Position numbers and translations under genes: made by a program
Notes under the pieces: model-generated
The model's database searches: none
What the model saw: only the letters and a program-made list of their open reading frames with translations
Told to the model about the DNA's origin: nothing
Origin: an uncultured Spirochaetales bacterium
Lineage (GTDB): Bacteria; Spirochaetota; Spirochaetia; Sphaerochaetales; Sphaerochaetaceae
Direction: 5' to 3'
Length of the DNA stretch: 28,230 nt
NCBI GenBank assembly: GCA_945947045.1
Contig: CAMEXG010000007.1
Span: 1-28,230, forward strand
Shown: positions 6,193 through 14,696 of the stretch, one piece after another
Layout of the letters: the number at the start of each line of letters is the position of its first letter
Position numbering within the stretch: position 1 is the stretch's first letter

Positions 6193-9100
6193 ATAAAGGA
6201 AAATTCTCTCTTATTCTTTCTGTCATCATCATGACAGTTGGTTTTGCATTTGTGCTTTTAGGCGTACTCTCTTTTTTGGGTGTTCTTCCGTCTCCTTTAT
6301 CTGATTATTCAGAGATGCTGTCTCTTTCTTTTTCCATTACCGGCGGAGGGGACAGGTTATGGGAAGCGGGAGCATTTTTAATGTTAGATGCCCTTCTTAT
6401 TCTCATTCTACGAGGAAGAAGGCCGTTTTCCATGTTTATCACAGTATATCTATGGCCTATGTACTTCACTTTGCTTTCTGCTGTCAGAAAAATAAATGAA
6501 GTATCTTTTCCCTCATACTTTCCTTACTCTATCAAGAATGCACATCCTGGGCTTCTTTTTGTCTTGTTTATTCTGGAGGCATTATTGGCTTTTGTTCTTC
6601 TTTCTGCCGTCAAGAGCTTGGATGACAAGTGGAGGAAAAAGAGAGAACTCAATAGAAGAATGCTTGAAAAGGAAGGCATCATAAAAACAAAAGAATCCAT
6701 AGAAGAAGAAAAGCTTTTGGATAGAGAGAGAAAGCTGAAGGCTATGGAAGATAAAAAGCGTGCAAAAGAAGAAGCCAAGTATGAAAGAGAGAGGCAGAAG
6801 GCTGAGAAGGCTGAAAATGATGCCAAGGCCAAACAAGCTGAAAAAGACAAACTGAAATACGAAAAGAAGAGAGAAAAAGAGGAAGAGAGAAGAGAAAAAC
6901 AGGAGAGACGTCTCAACAAGAAGGCGATGAAGGAAAAAGATAAAGTCCTGGAAGAGTCTCAGATCGAAAAAGAAAGAATCGACGCCAAGGCGGAGAAGAT
7001 AAAAAAGAAACAGACAAAAGAAGACGAGAAGAAACGAAAGCTTGAAGAAGAAGAGAGAAAGAGACGGGAAGAAGAGGAAATCGGTCCTGCTCCCGAATAC
7101 TCTTCGGGTATTGGAAATCCGAATACTCCTCTTGTATTCCCAGACTTTGACCCGATGCCTGAGTTGAAGAATATCATCAAGCATAACGCTTATGAAGAGG
7201 ATGATGTTCCGAAGCTTGAAGAAGAAAAGAAAGAGAAGGCAATTGAAAGTTCTGCTTTTATGGAATGTTTGAAAGAAGAGCTTGATAGAACTGAGGAGGA
7301 AAAACCAAAGAAAGAGAGTAAGAAGCGTTTTACTTCTGGCGGAATGCTTGAAGCTACTTTGGAGAGTGCAGCTACAGCTTCTCCTGTAGAGTATAACGCT
7401 CCCCGTCGCCCTATTATCGGGCTGGAAGATGATGAAGAAGAAAAGGAAGCCGCAAGTAAGAACAACTCTTCTTTTGCTCCGTCCAATCTGCCTCCCACTC
7501 ACCCGAGATATAGGTATTTCGAGAATCTCCAGAAGCCTCAGAGTACTCAAAACAACGAAGATGTGGAAAAAGAAGAGGTGAAAAGTAACATCGCCCCTTC
7601 TAATCTTTCTACAGACCATCCTCGATACAGATACTTCGAGAATCTTCAGAAACCTCAGAATAGTGTAAATGAAGTGGCGGAGAATGAAGATAGAGTAAAA
7701 AACATCGCTCCGTCTAATCTGCCTCCCACACATCCAAGGTACAGGTATTTTGAAGAGATATCAAAGAATAGAGATGAGAGTGTCGATGTAAAGGAGAATG
7801 TGGAGGAGAAAAAAGATCCTTCTCCTTCCTCCCTTCCTCCCTCTCATCCAAGAAGACTGTTTGAAGCTTTAGAGACCAACGTTTCCTATATTCCCCAGAG
7901 ACCCTTCGTCCCTGAAATACAGGATGAGGAAATGGAGGATGTATATGAAGACTTTACTCCAAAGACAGAGAAGATTCCTCTCTCTCCTGTTTTGACTTCA
8001 GAAGATAACAAAGCGAAGATTCTTGAGAAAATCAACGCTTCTGTAAGAGAAGAGAACTTAAAAAATCTTATGGCTCAGGAGAAGGAAGAAGAGGAGAATG
8101 AAAATAATACAGTATTTACCCCTCCTACAAATACAAGTATCAAGACAAGAGACATTGTCGAAAACGGAGATGGAACAAAGACCATGACGGTAAAGAGCGG
8201 AGAGGAAGAAGAGACTGACTTTAATCTATGTGTGGGAGTAGGTAATCTTGCATCCAACATAGCAGGATATACTGCAATAGAGATGAGACAGAAAGCAAAG
8301 TATAATCCTCCTCTTCCATCCCTCTTGAAGGAGTATCCGGGAATATCACAAGAGATAGATGAGTACTCTTATAGCCAGGGAATGATCATAGTCCAGACCC
8401 TTGCAGAGCAGAAAATTGTTGTGGAGCTGGCAAATATCATAAAAGGCCCTACTGTAACTATGTATGAGCTGAAACTTGCCCAAGGAATGATCATAAGTAA
8501 GATCAAGGCCAGGGAAGATGAACTCAACTATGCTCTTGGCGGTAAGAAAATAAGAATTCTTGCCCCTGTTCCCGGAAAACAGGCTGTTGGTATAGAAGTG
8601 CCTAATGCAAAGACAAGTATAGTAGGCTTTAAGGATATGATTGAAGCGGCAAGAGAGAACCCGGGGTACATGAAGATGAAGCTGCCCATGGTTCTTGGAA
8701 GGACAATTACAGGTGAGCCTATATTGATCGATGTAGCGAAGATGCCTCATATGATCATCGCAGGTACCACAGGAAGTGGTAAGAGTGTCTGTATCAACTC
8801 CCTTATAAATACAATCATCTACCAGAAGAGCCCGAAGGATGTAAGACTTATCATGGTGGACCCAAAAGTCGTCGAGCTTACTGTATACGATGGTATACCT
8901 CATCTTCTGACTCCAGTCATTACTGATGCAAAAAGAGCCATCAAGGCTCTGGAATGGCTTGTGGTGGAGATGGAGAGACGATATGCAATGCTTGCCAGAT
9001 ACGGAGTGCGAAACGTGGCCGGTCTCAACGAAAAGATAGATGAAGGTAAGGTCACGGGAGTTGAGAAAGTTCCTTATATTCTGTTAATTATGGATGAGTT

Positions 9101-9725
9101 TGCAGATATCATGGCTGTAGTAGGAAAAGAGATGGATATTGCAATCGGAAGAATTGCAGCAAAGGCTAGGGCTGCAGGTATCCATATGATTCTTGCAACT
9201 CAGAGACCAAGTAACGACGTAATCACAGGAACGCTTAAGTCCAATCTCCCTGGAAGGATTGCGTTTGCCGTATCCAGCGGTATTAACTCAAGAGTAATTC
9301 TTGACGAGACTGGGGCGGAGAACCTTCTTGGAAAGGGAGACATGCTCCTCTTGGATCCATCAAGCATGGGGACCAAGAGAATACAGGGCGCCTTTATGTC
9401 CGACCAAGAGGTTGAGAGCGTTTCAGAGTTTACAAGAAAGAACAATCCTCCGGCTGAATTTTTGGATGAGTCGATATTCGAAGAAGAGGAAGACTTCGAC
9501 GATGGAGACAGCTCTGATGAAGATTACGACGGAGGAGACGGAGATTTGTATGAAATGGCAAAGAAAATTGTCTTCGAGCGCCATTCCGCCTCTGCTTCTT
9601 ATCTTCAGAGAAGACTTAAGATAGGATACAACAGAGCCGCCAGAATCGTAGAGATGATGGAGGAGGATGGAATAGTAGGACCTGCAAACGGCTCTAAACC
9701 GAGAGAAGTTCTAAGGTATGATTAA
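6189..9725 (+). CDS. ftsK: DNA translocase FtsK
   Basis: The 1178-residue septal motor resolves chromosomes at division. Four N-terminal membrane segments are visible at about 6-30, 57-75, 80-99 and 119-141. A Lys/Glu/Arg-rich region (about 145-298) is likely a long charged helix or coiled coil. An acidic, proline-containing linker follows, with four spaced repeats at 430-561. The RecA-like motor spans about 690-1100: Walker A GTTGSGKS (859-866), Walker B LLIMDEF (965-971), and the TQRPSNDVITGTLKSNLPGR stretch. The gamma winged helix (from about 1120) carries LKIGYNRAARIVEMMEEDGI and would read orienting DNA sequences. The start is ATG 6189, with GGAGG 5 nt upstream and the ATG overlapping the rsmG stop; an in-frame TTG at 6177 lies within that SD and is rejected. 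No termination signal follows before the helicase. Confidence 0.96.
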   Translation: MNKGKFSLILSVIIMTVGFAFVLLGVLSFLGVLPSPLSDYSEMLSLSFSITGGGDRLWEAGAFLMLDALLILILRGRRPFSMFITVYLWPMYFTLLSAVRKINEVSFPSYFPYSIKNAHPGLLFVLFILEALLAFVLLSAVKSLDDKWRKKRELNRRMLEKEGIIKTKESIEEEKLLDRERKLKAMEDKKRAKEEAKYERERQKAEKAENDAKAKQAEKDKLKYEKKREKEEERREKQERRLNKKAMKEKDKVLEESQIEKERIDAKAEKIKKKQTKEDEKKRKLEEEERKRREEEEIGPAPEYSSGIGNPNTPLVFPDFDPMPELKNIIKHNAYEEDDVPKLEEEKKEKAIESSAFMECLKEELDRTEEEKPKKESKKRFTSGGMLEATLESAATASPVEYNAPRRPIIGLEDDEEEKEAASKNNSSFAPSNLPPTHPRYRYFENLQKPQSTQNNEDVEKEEVKSNIAPSNLSTDHPRYRYFENLQKPQNSVNEVAENEDRVKNIAPSNLPPTHPRYRYFEEISKNRDESVDVKENVEEKKDPSPSSLPPSHPRRLFEALETNVSYIPQRPFVPEIQDEEMEDVYEDFTPKTEKIPLSPVLTSEDNKAKILEKINASVREENLKNLMAQEKEEEENENNTVFTPPTNTSIKTRDIVENGDGTKTMTVKSGEEEETDFNLCVGVGNLASNIAGYTAIEMRQKAKYNPPLPSLLKEYPGISQEIDEYSYSQGMIIVQTLAEQKIVVELANIIKGPTVTMYELKLAQGMIISKIKAREDELNYALGGKKIRILAPVPGKQAVGIEVPNAKTSIVGFKDMIEAARENPGYMKMKLPMVLGRTITGEPILIDVAKMPHMIIAGTTGSGKSVCINSLINTIIYQKSPKDVRLIMVDPKVVELTVYDGIPHLLTPVITDAKRAIKALEWLVVEMERRYAMLARYGVRNVAGLNEKIDEGKVTGVEKVPYILLIMDEFADIMAVVGKEMDIAIGRIAAKARAAGIHMILATQRPSNDVITGTLKSNLPGRIAFAVSSGINSRVILDETGAENLLGKGDMLLLDPSSMGTKRIQGAFMSDQEVESVSEFTRKNNPPAEFLDESIFEEEEDFDDGDSSDEDYDGGDGDLYEMAKKIVFERHSASASYLQRRLKIGYNRAARIVEMMEEDGIVGPANGSKPREVLRYD
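7476..7871 (+). repeat. Four ~38-residue-spaced motif repeats in the FtsK linker
   Basis: Copies begin at residues 430 (APSNLPPTHPRYRYFENLQK), 469 (APSNLSTDHPRYRYFENLQK), 507 (APSNLPPTHPRYRYFEE) and 545 (SPSSLPPSHPRRLFEAL). The steps are 39, 38 and 38 residues. The cores are conserved while the acidic spacers differ. The first two share a longer tail (NLQKPQ), and the fourth is the most divergent. The pattern suggests tandem duplication followed by selection on the core. Confidence 0.85.
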
Positions 9726-9794
9726 TAACTTACATAGACAAAATTCCTGCTAACAACTACTCTTTCTATTGAAAACGGAATATTGGAAAAACAA

Positions 9795-11339
9795 ATGAAA
9801 TTTAAAGAACTTAATCTAGATCCCCAACTATTAGACGGTGTGGATAAAGCTGGATTTGTAGATTGCACTCTTGTACAGGAAAACGTTCTTCCCGTCTCAC
9901 TTTCGGGAAAGGACGTTATGGTGCAGTCAAAGACAGGAAGTGGTAAGACAGCTGTCTTTCTTTTAACTATTTTTCAACGACATATTATCTCTAAAGGCAA
10001 AAGTAGAGCACTTGTAGTATCCCCTACAAGAGAGCTGGCTGTGCAGATAGAAGAAGATGCCAAGCTTCTTTCTTCAGGAATGAATGGTTATAGAGTAGGC
10101 TGCTTCTATGGCGGAGTCGGATACGAGGAACAGAACAACGAAATAAAGGAAGGCTTGGACTTGTATGTCGGAACTCCTGGAAGACTTCTGGATTATGCCA
10201 AGAGCAGGAAAATAGACTTCAGACAGTTTGATATCGTTGTCTTGGATGAAGCAGACAGAATGTTTGATATGGGCTTCTATCCAGATATACGAAACATGTT
10301 TGGAATGATGAGAGATAAAGAGTATAGGCAGACAATGCTTTTCTCCGCCACACTCTCCACTAAAGTCAGAAACTTGGCTTGGAACTATATGAATGATCCT
10401 AAAGAAATCGAAGTCCAGCCTGAAGAGATTACTGTAAAGAACATAACACAGGAATTATATCACGTAACAAAAGAAGAGAAGTTTCCTCTTCTTCTTTCAA
10501 TTCTCAATAAGCTCAAACCTCAATCTTGTCTCGTGTTCACCAATACAAAAGATATGGCGGTAGAAGTATCTAAGCGCCTTAATATGAATGGTTATAAGAC
10601 AGAGTATCTGATGGGGGATATGGCCCAATCCAAGAGACTTGAGACGATCGACAGCATGAAGGAAGGGCGACTTCACTTTCTTGTAGCCACAGATGTAGCT
10701 GCAAGAGGGTTGCAGATAGATGACCTGGAGTTGGTTGTAAACTATGACATTCCTGAAGACTATGAAAACTATGTCCATAGAATCGGAAGAACAGCCAGGG
10801 CGGGGAAGAGCGGTATCGCAGTGACTCTTGCCTGCGAGGAGTATATTTATGGCTTGGAGGCCATAGAGAACTATATACAGATGAAAATTCCTGTTCATTG
10901 GGCTGACGAAGATGGTCTGGAGAAGATAGAAGATAAGTCATATGGTTACCATTACTCTTCAAGAAAGAAGCAGAACTCCCAGAAGTCCACTCGTCCTCAG
11001 TCTGGCGGTAGGAAGGATCTAAGGACGAAGAAGCAGACTTTCCGTGACAAGACAGAACTGAGTAAGCGTGATGAGACTCTTGAATACAAGACGAAGACAG
11101 ATTTCGATAAGATCAGGTCTATGACTCTTGAAGAGCGTATGAATTACTATAAGTCCTGCTACGGAGACAAAACCGCTCCGAAGTCTAAAGCTGCGCCTCA
11201 GGTAAATAAGAGTATTCAGGAAGTGAAAAAAAAGAGCTCGGAGACTATTGTTTCGAAAACGCAGGTTACAGAAAAACCTGTCAAAGAAAAGAAAGGATTC
11301 TTTAAAAGAATTAAGGAGATACTCTATGGGAGAAAATAA
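9795..11339 (+). CDS. DEAD-box ATP-dependent RNA helicase (RhlE/RhlB/CsdA-like)
   Basis: The 514-residue helicase has all core motifs: Q-motif region FKELNLDP...TLVQ, Walker A SKTGSGKT (45-52), PTRELAVQ (Ia), TPGRLLD (Ib), DEAD (151-154), SAT (184-186), LVFTNTK (IV), ATDVAARGLQI (V) and HRIGRTAR (328-335). The last ~130 residues are a basic, Lys/Ser/Thr-rich tail ending FFKRIKEILYGRK, probably an RNA-binding or partner-binding extension. It is expected to unwind short RNA duplexes in ribosome assembly or mRNA decay; the exact subfamily cannot be fixed by eye. The start is ATG 9795, giving the normal MKFKELNL N-terminus with GGA 8 nt upstream; an in-frame TTG at 9783 is less likely. The gene lies 69 bp after ftsK and overlaps the next gene by 14 nt. 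Confidence 0.93.
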   Translation: MKFKELNLDPQLLDGVDKAGFVDCTLVQENVLPVSLSGKDVMVQSKTGSGKTAVFLLTIFQRHIISKGKSRALVVSPTRELAVQIEEDAKLLSSGMNGYRVGCFYGGVGYEEQNNEIKEGLDLYVGTPGRLLDYAKSRKIDFRQFDIVVLDEADRMFDMGFYPDIRNMFGMMRDKEYRQTMLFSATLSTKVRNLAWNYMNDPKEIEVQPEEITVKNITQELYHVTKEEKFPLLLSILNKLKPQSCLVFTNTKDMAVEVSKRLNMNGYKTEYLMGDMAQSKRLETIDSMKEGRLHFLVATDVAARGLQIDDLELVVNYDIPEDYENYVHRIGRTARAGKSGIAVTLACEEYIYGLEAIENYIQMKIPVHWADEDGLEKIEDKSYGYHYSSRKKQNSQKSTRPQSGGRKDLRTKKQTFRDKTELSKRDETLEYKTKTDFDKIRSMTLEERMNYYKSCYGDKTAPKSKAAPQVNKSIQEVKKKSSETIVSKTQVTEKPVKEKKGFFKRIKEILYGRK

Positions 11340-13062
11340 AGAAAAGGGTCTTTTCTCTAAGTTCATAAGTTATTACAAGCCTTATACGTGGTGGTTTGTA
11401 CTTGATATGACTATGGCTACCCTATCTAGTGTCCTCTCCATTATTTCTCCTGTAATTGTGAGGAAAGTTCTTTCATTGATCGGGGTAGAAGGGGCGTTGA
11501 AGAATATTATATTCCTGTTGACTTTGGTTTTTGCTTGTTACGCCCTCTCCTCAATCTGCTCTTATGTAAGAATAAAGTGGGGACACTTCTTGGGTGTATG
11601 GATAGAAAACGATATGAGAAGCCAGCTGTTTAATCATCTTCAGAAGCTCTCATTCTCGTATTTCGACAGCCATAAGACCGGAGATATAATGAGTAGAATC
11701 TCTAACGACTTGTTTAATATAGCGGAGGTTGCCCACCATGGTCCTGAGGATGTAGTCATATCGATTTTGACAATTATCGGGGCTTATATCCTGATGTTCA
11801 TCATAAATGCACCTATGGCTGTCATCTCAATCATTCCTCTTCCAATAATGGCTGTGTATGGCATTGTATTCAACAGGAAGCTTAAGAATAGAAATAGAGC
11901 CATCCGTAAGAGTATAAGCGAGATTAACGTCACAGCTGAAAACTCCATACAAGGAATCAGGGAAGTAAAGTCTTTCTCTCAGGAACGCTTCCAGGAGAAT
12001 AAGTTCTCTTCCTCCAACGAAAGACTGAAGTCATCAAGAGAGAAGATGTATTCTTCTATGGCTCAGTACCATGCAGGTATGGAGTTTATGCGTCAGCTAT
12101 ACTACTTTATTACCATAGCCGGTGGTATCTATCTCATCGCCACAGGGAAAATGGGCGTAGCAGACCTTACGACATTTATTCTATATGTCTCCGTTGTCCT
12201 TCCTCCTATAGACAGGCTTATTAATTTTACAGAACAGTTCACACAAGGAGTGGCATCCTTTGAACGTTTTGAAGAGATTATGGACACTTCTCCCGACATC
12301 ATAGATTCTCCTGATGCAAAGGAACTTGCTGTAACAAATGGTGAAGTCGATTATAAAGATGTATCATTCAGCTACAGTGACGGAGAGGAGGAAATAGTAA
12401 TCAAGGATCTTAACCTCCATATTCCTGGGGGAAAGAAGATAGCTCTTGTAGGAGAGAGCGGGGCGGGAAAGACCACGACAGTCTCACTTCTTGCTAGATT
12501 CTATGAAAGAAGCGGCGGCTCCATTACTATCGACGGCGTAGATATAAACAGTGTCACTCAGGAGTCTCTCCATAGATCCATAGGCTTTGTACAGCAGAAT
12601 GTCTTCCTCTTTGACGCCTCTATCAGAGAGAATCTCAGATATGGTAAGCCCAATGCCAGCGATGATGAACTTTGGATTGCTCTGGAGAAGGCAAATCTGG
12701 CTGATTTTGTAAGATCCCTGCCAGATGGACTCGATACTCAAGTTGGAGAACATGGAACAAGACTCTCCGGTGGACAGAAACAGAGGTTGTCTATAGCAAG
12801 AGTATTTCTCAAGAATCCTCCAATTCTTGTGTTTGATGAGGCTACAAGTAGTTTGGATACAGAGAGTGAGGCACTTATTTCCAGCGCCTTCAATACTCTC
12901 AGCAAGGGGCGTACAAGTATAATAATCGCCCATAGACTCTCTACTGTGATTGACAGCGATATTATCTTTGTCTTGGACAAGGGGCACGTTGTAGAGAGCG
13001 GTACACATGAAGAACTAATTAGTAAGAAGGGGCTTTACAATAAGCTCTATTCCTTGAAATAA
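11326..13062 (+). CDS. ABC exporter, fused membrane and ATPase domains (MsbA/multidrug type)
   Basis: The 578-residue half-transporter has a six-helix ABC transmembrane domain (about 20-310) and a C-terminal ATPase. The ATPase carries Walker A GESGAGKT (376-383), Q-loop FVQQNVFLFD, signature LSGGQ (480-484), Walker B ILVFDEA with D504/E505, and H-loop H536 in IIAHRLSTV. It should act as a dimer; no second half-transporter is adjacent, so a homodimer is likely. Substrate is unknown: lipid, drug or peptide. The downstream PlsC-type acyltransferase gives a weak hint of lipid handling. ATG 11326 has SD AAGGAG 7 nt upstream; the frame is open 78 nt further upstream inside the helicase, but no SD supports an earlier start. 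The gene begins 14 nt before the helicase stop, so translation is probably coupled. Confidence 0.92.
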   Translation: MGENKEKGLFSKFISYYKPYTWWFVLDMTMATLSSVLSIISPVIVRKVLSLIGVEGALKNIIFLLTLVFACYALSSICSYVRIKWGHFLGVWIENDMRSQLFNHLQKLSFSYFDSHKTGDIMSRISNDLFNIAEVAHHGPEDVVISILTIIGAYILMFIINAPMAVISIIPLPIMAVYGIVFNRKLKNRNRAIRKSISEINVTAENSIQGIREVKSFSQERFQENKFSSSNERLKSSREKMYSSMAQYHAGMEFMRQLYYFITIAGGIYLIATGKMGVADLTTFILYVSVVLPPIDRLINFTEQFTQGVASFERFEEIMDTSPDIIDSPDAKELAVTNGEVDYKDVSFSYSDGEEEIVIKDLNLHIPGGKKIALVGESGAGKTTTVSLLARFYERSGGSITIDGVDINSVTQESLHRSIGFVQQNVFLFDASIRENLRYGKPNASDDELWIALEKANLADFVRSLPDGLDTQVGEHGTRLSGGQKQRLSIARVFLKNPPILVFDEATSSLDTESEALISSAFNTLSKGRTSIIIAHRLSTVIDSDIIFVLDKGHVVESGTHEELISKKGLYNKLYSLK

Positions 13063-13074
13063 AAGGAGAGGAAC

Positions 13075-13827
13075 ATGAAGAGTTTTCTTAGATTATTTCG
13101 ACTCATAATTGCATTTGTTTTTGTCTGGCCTATATTCCCTATGGCGTTGATAGGTCTTATTTTCTATTGCCTGTTATCTCTTATTCATTTAAAGAAGGCG
13201 GCCATTTGTGTATCAAGAACCATCTATTACTTTGTGTGTTGGTGGATGCTTACTTTTCTTGGAGGTAGTATACATGTGGAGGGCAGGGAAAACATTCCTG
13301 AAGACGACGAAGGTGTCATTTATGCCCCTAACCATAACTCTATCTGTGATGTTCCGTTGTTTTACTTTGGCTTGAAAAGATTCCCTGGAATGATGGCTAA
13401 GGCAGAACTTTTTAAGGTTCCGCTTGTACATGGCATGTTGAAGAGCCTGAACTGTATAAAGATTGGACGTAAGTCCGCCCACGGTGTAGTTGAAGCTATA
13501 AGAGAGAGCGAGAAGAGAATAAAAGAAGGAGGCTCCCTTGTAATTTTCCCCGAGGGGACAAGAAGTAAAACCGGAGAGATTGCTGCGTTTAAGAGCGGTG
13601 CTTTTAAGGTTGCCGAAAGAACCGGATGCAGAATAGTACCAGTAGTGATCAAGAACGACAGATACCTCCTTGAAAATGCCGGTAGCTTCAGAATTGTTCC
13701 TCTATACATAAAATTCCTCCCTCCTATTGAGACTTCTGCTTTGACTCCGGAGGAGAGAAAGGATTTGGGTCCTATTGTTGAGAAAGAAGTAAGAGAAGAG
13801 TGGGGTAAGTATCCAAGTTTTAAATAA
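13075..13827 (+). CDS. plsC: 1-acyl-sn-glycerol-3-phosphate acyltransferase family protein
   Basis: The 250-residue membrane acyltransferase has hydrophobic segments at about 8-36 and 48-63. The catalytic HX4D is in NHNSICD (H87, D92), and the second motif is FPEGTRS (158-164), with KSGAFKVAERTG and IVPVVI following. This family converts lysophosphatidic acid to phosphatidic acid in glycerophospholipid synthesis. Paralogues acylate other lysolipids, so the exact acceptor is inferred. ATG 13075 has GGAGAGG immediately upstream and lies 12 nt after the ABC exporter stop, so the two share an mRNA. A strong terminator follows, ending the plus-strand run that begins at mnmE. Confidence 0.92.
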   Translation: MKSFLRLFRLIIAFVFVWPIFPMALIGLIFYCLLSLIHLKKAAICVSRTIYYFVCWWMLTFLGGSIHVEGRENIPEDDEGVIYAPNHNSICDVPLFYFGLKRFPGMMAKAELFKVPLVHGMLKSLNCIKIGRKSAHGVVEAIRESEKRIKEGGSLVIFPEGTRSKTGEIAAFKSGAFKVAERTGCRIVPVVIKNDRYLLENAGSFRIVPLYIKFLPPIETSALTPEERKDLGPIVEKEVREEWGKYPSFK

Positions 13828-13847
13828 TAAAATTCTTTTATAAGGCG

Positions 13848-13886
13848 GCCACTGAAGCAGATGCTGAGGTGGCTTTTTCTTTTTTT
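13848..13886 (+). terminator. Rho-independent terminator after plsC
   Basis: An imperfect stem pairs GCCAC (13848-13852) with GTGGC (13869-13873). Extra pairs near the loop and a long T-rich run (TTTTTCTTTTTTT) follow. It closes the operon. Confidence 0.8.
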
Positions 13887-13921
13887 ATTGGAAAATAAAC
13901 AATTGATTAACAAATATGAGT

Positions 13922-14064
13922 TATATTAATTGTGTTATGATTGTAACAAAAAAGGTGTAACCTTTTATTCTGATAGGTGTTTAAATATAGGAGAAGATAA
14001 TAGATAAATTGTCTGTTATTTTTATCTAACTGTAATATATCAGTCAATTTGGTTGATATACCAA
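13922..14064 (+). promoter_or_regulatory. Dyad-rich control region of the TetR-type gene
   Basis: The intergenic stretch (13828-14106) holds no supported gene but several dyads: TGTTA-N6-TAACA (13933-13948), AAAAGGT-GTA-ACCTTTT (13950-13966), TAGATAAA-N12-TTTATCTA (14001-14028), TATATCA-N11-TGATATA (14036-14060) and TTGGT-TGATAT-ACCAA (14049-14064). A promoter TTGTCT (14009-14014), 18 bp, TAATAT (14033-14038) would start transcription inside the last dyad, a typical place for TetR autorepression. The RNA hairpin potential at 13950-13966 is short. Operator roles are inferred. Confidence 0.5.
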
Positions 14065-14106
14065 TTTAGTTATTTAAAATACTTATGATAAGAAAGGGGG
14101 ATGAAT

Positions 14107-14661
14107 ATGGCACAGTCAACGAAAGAAAAGTTGTTTCAGTCATTTAAGAGCCTTGTAGAAGAAAAGCCCTTGGGAAAGATTACTATTTCCGATATCACAG
14201 AACGCGTCGGAGTAAACCGGCACACCTTTTATTATCATTTCAAAGATGAGAGAGATCTGATGGAGTGGGGAATTAAACAGTGCCTTGAAAGAACTCGTAT
14301 AGAGGCTGTGAAAGGCGGAATGTGGATTGATTCCATGGACATGGTCTTGGAAAAAACAGAAATAGAGAGAAAGTTTATCCTTACTCTTTTCCACTCTCAT
14401 TTGAAAGAAGAGTTCTGCAGTATTATTTGTGGCTGGAGCTTCAGCATCTTCGACAGGATCATTAGAGAAAAGTCAAAGGGCCAGCCTATTAAGGAGCAAG
14501 ATTTACAGTTTGTAATAAAGATACTGACCTATGGACTTACAGGTATTGTAGTAGATTGGCTTGAAGGTGGAATGATGGAGAGCCATAAGAAACTATGTGA
14601 ACAAGTCAGAGTCTTTATTGGCGATAGCTTTGAAGGTGCAATTCAGAAATTTGTCAAATAG
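14107..14661 (+). CDS. TetR/AcrR-family transcriptional regulator (DhaS-like C-terminal type)
   Basis: The 184-residue protein has an N-terminal helix-turn-helix: ITISDITERVGVNRHTFYYHFKDE starts at about residue 25, with the FYYHFKD recognition-helix end typical of TetR proteins. The C-terminal half (WSFSIFDRI...FVIKILTYGLTGIVVDWLEGGM) resembles the TetR_C_8/DhaS-like class, often found with catabolic or efflux genes. No ligand can be named. Two ATGs compete. The one at 14101 abuts the SD directly, whereas ATG 14107 has AAAGGGGG with 6 nt spacing and is preferred. It probably represses itself through upstream dyads. The following peptidase gene has its own promoter-like element. Confidence 0.88.
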   Translation: MAQSTKEKLFQSFKSLVEEKPLGKITISDITERVGVNRHTFYYHFKDERDLMEWGIKQCLERTRIEAVKGGMWIDSMDMVLEKTEIERKFILTLFHSHLKEEFCSIICGWSFSIFDRIIREKSKGQPIKEQDLQFVIKILTYGLTGIVVDWLEGGMMESHKKLCEQVRVFIGDSFEGAIQKFVK

Positions 14662-14681
14662 TGGAAATAGACAATACAAGG

Positions 14682-14690
14682 TGTTAGACT
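14682..14690 (+). promoter_or_regulatory. Extended -10 of the M29 peptidase gene, predicted leaderless start
   Basis: TGTTAGACT is a TG-N extended -10 ending 6 nt before ATG 14697; TGGAAA lies 17 bp upstream as a weak -35. The only SD-like string (AAGGTG) is 13 nt from the ATG and overlaps this element. Confidence 0.45.
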
Positions 14691-14696
14691 TTCTTC

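Noticed and set aside
6582..7733. Antisense open frame of 383 codons opposite ftsK
   Set aside because: It arises from the purine-rich, charged-repeat coding of ftsK; the product is a low-complexity Phe/Leu/Ser run with no SD or family motif.
8346..8903. Antisense frame opposite the FtsK motor domain
   Set aside because: It lies fully within a strongly conserved coding region in the other direction and has no recognisable product.
11248..11325. Upstream extension of the ABC exporter frame from a TTG
   Set aside because: The extra residues only mirror the basic tail of the helicase in another frame; ATG 11326 has a proper SD.
14000..14029. ATA-initiated nine-codon frame after AGGAG upstream of the TetR-type gene
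   Set aside because: Too short, and it coincides with a dyad; the SD-like string is better explained by chance in a purine-rich stretch.
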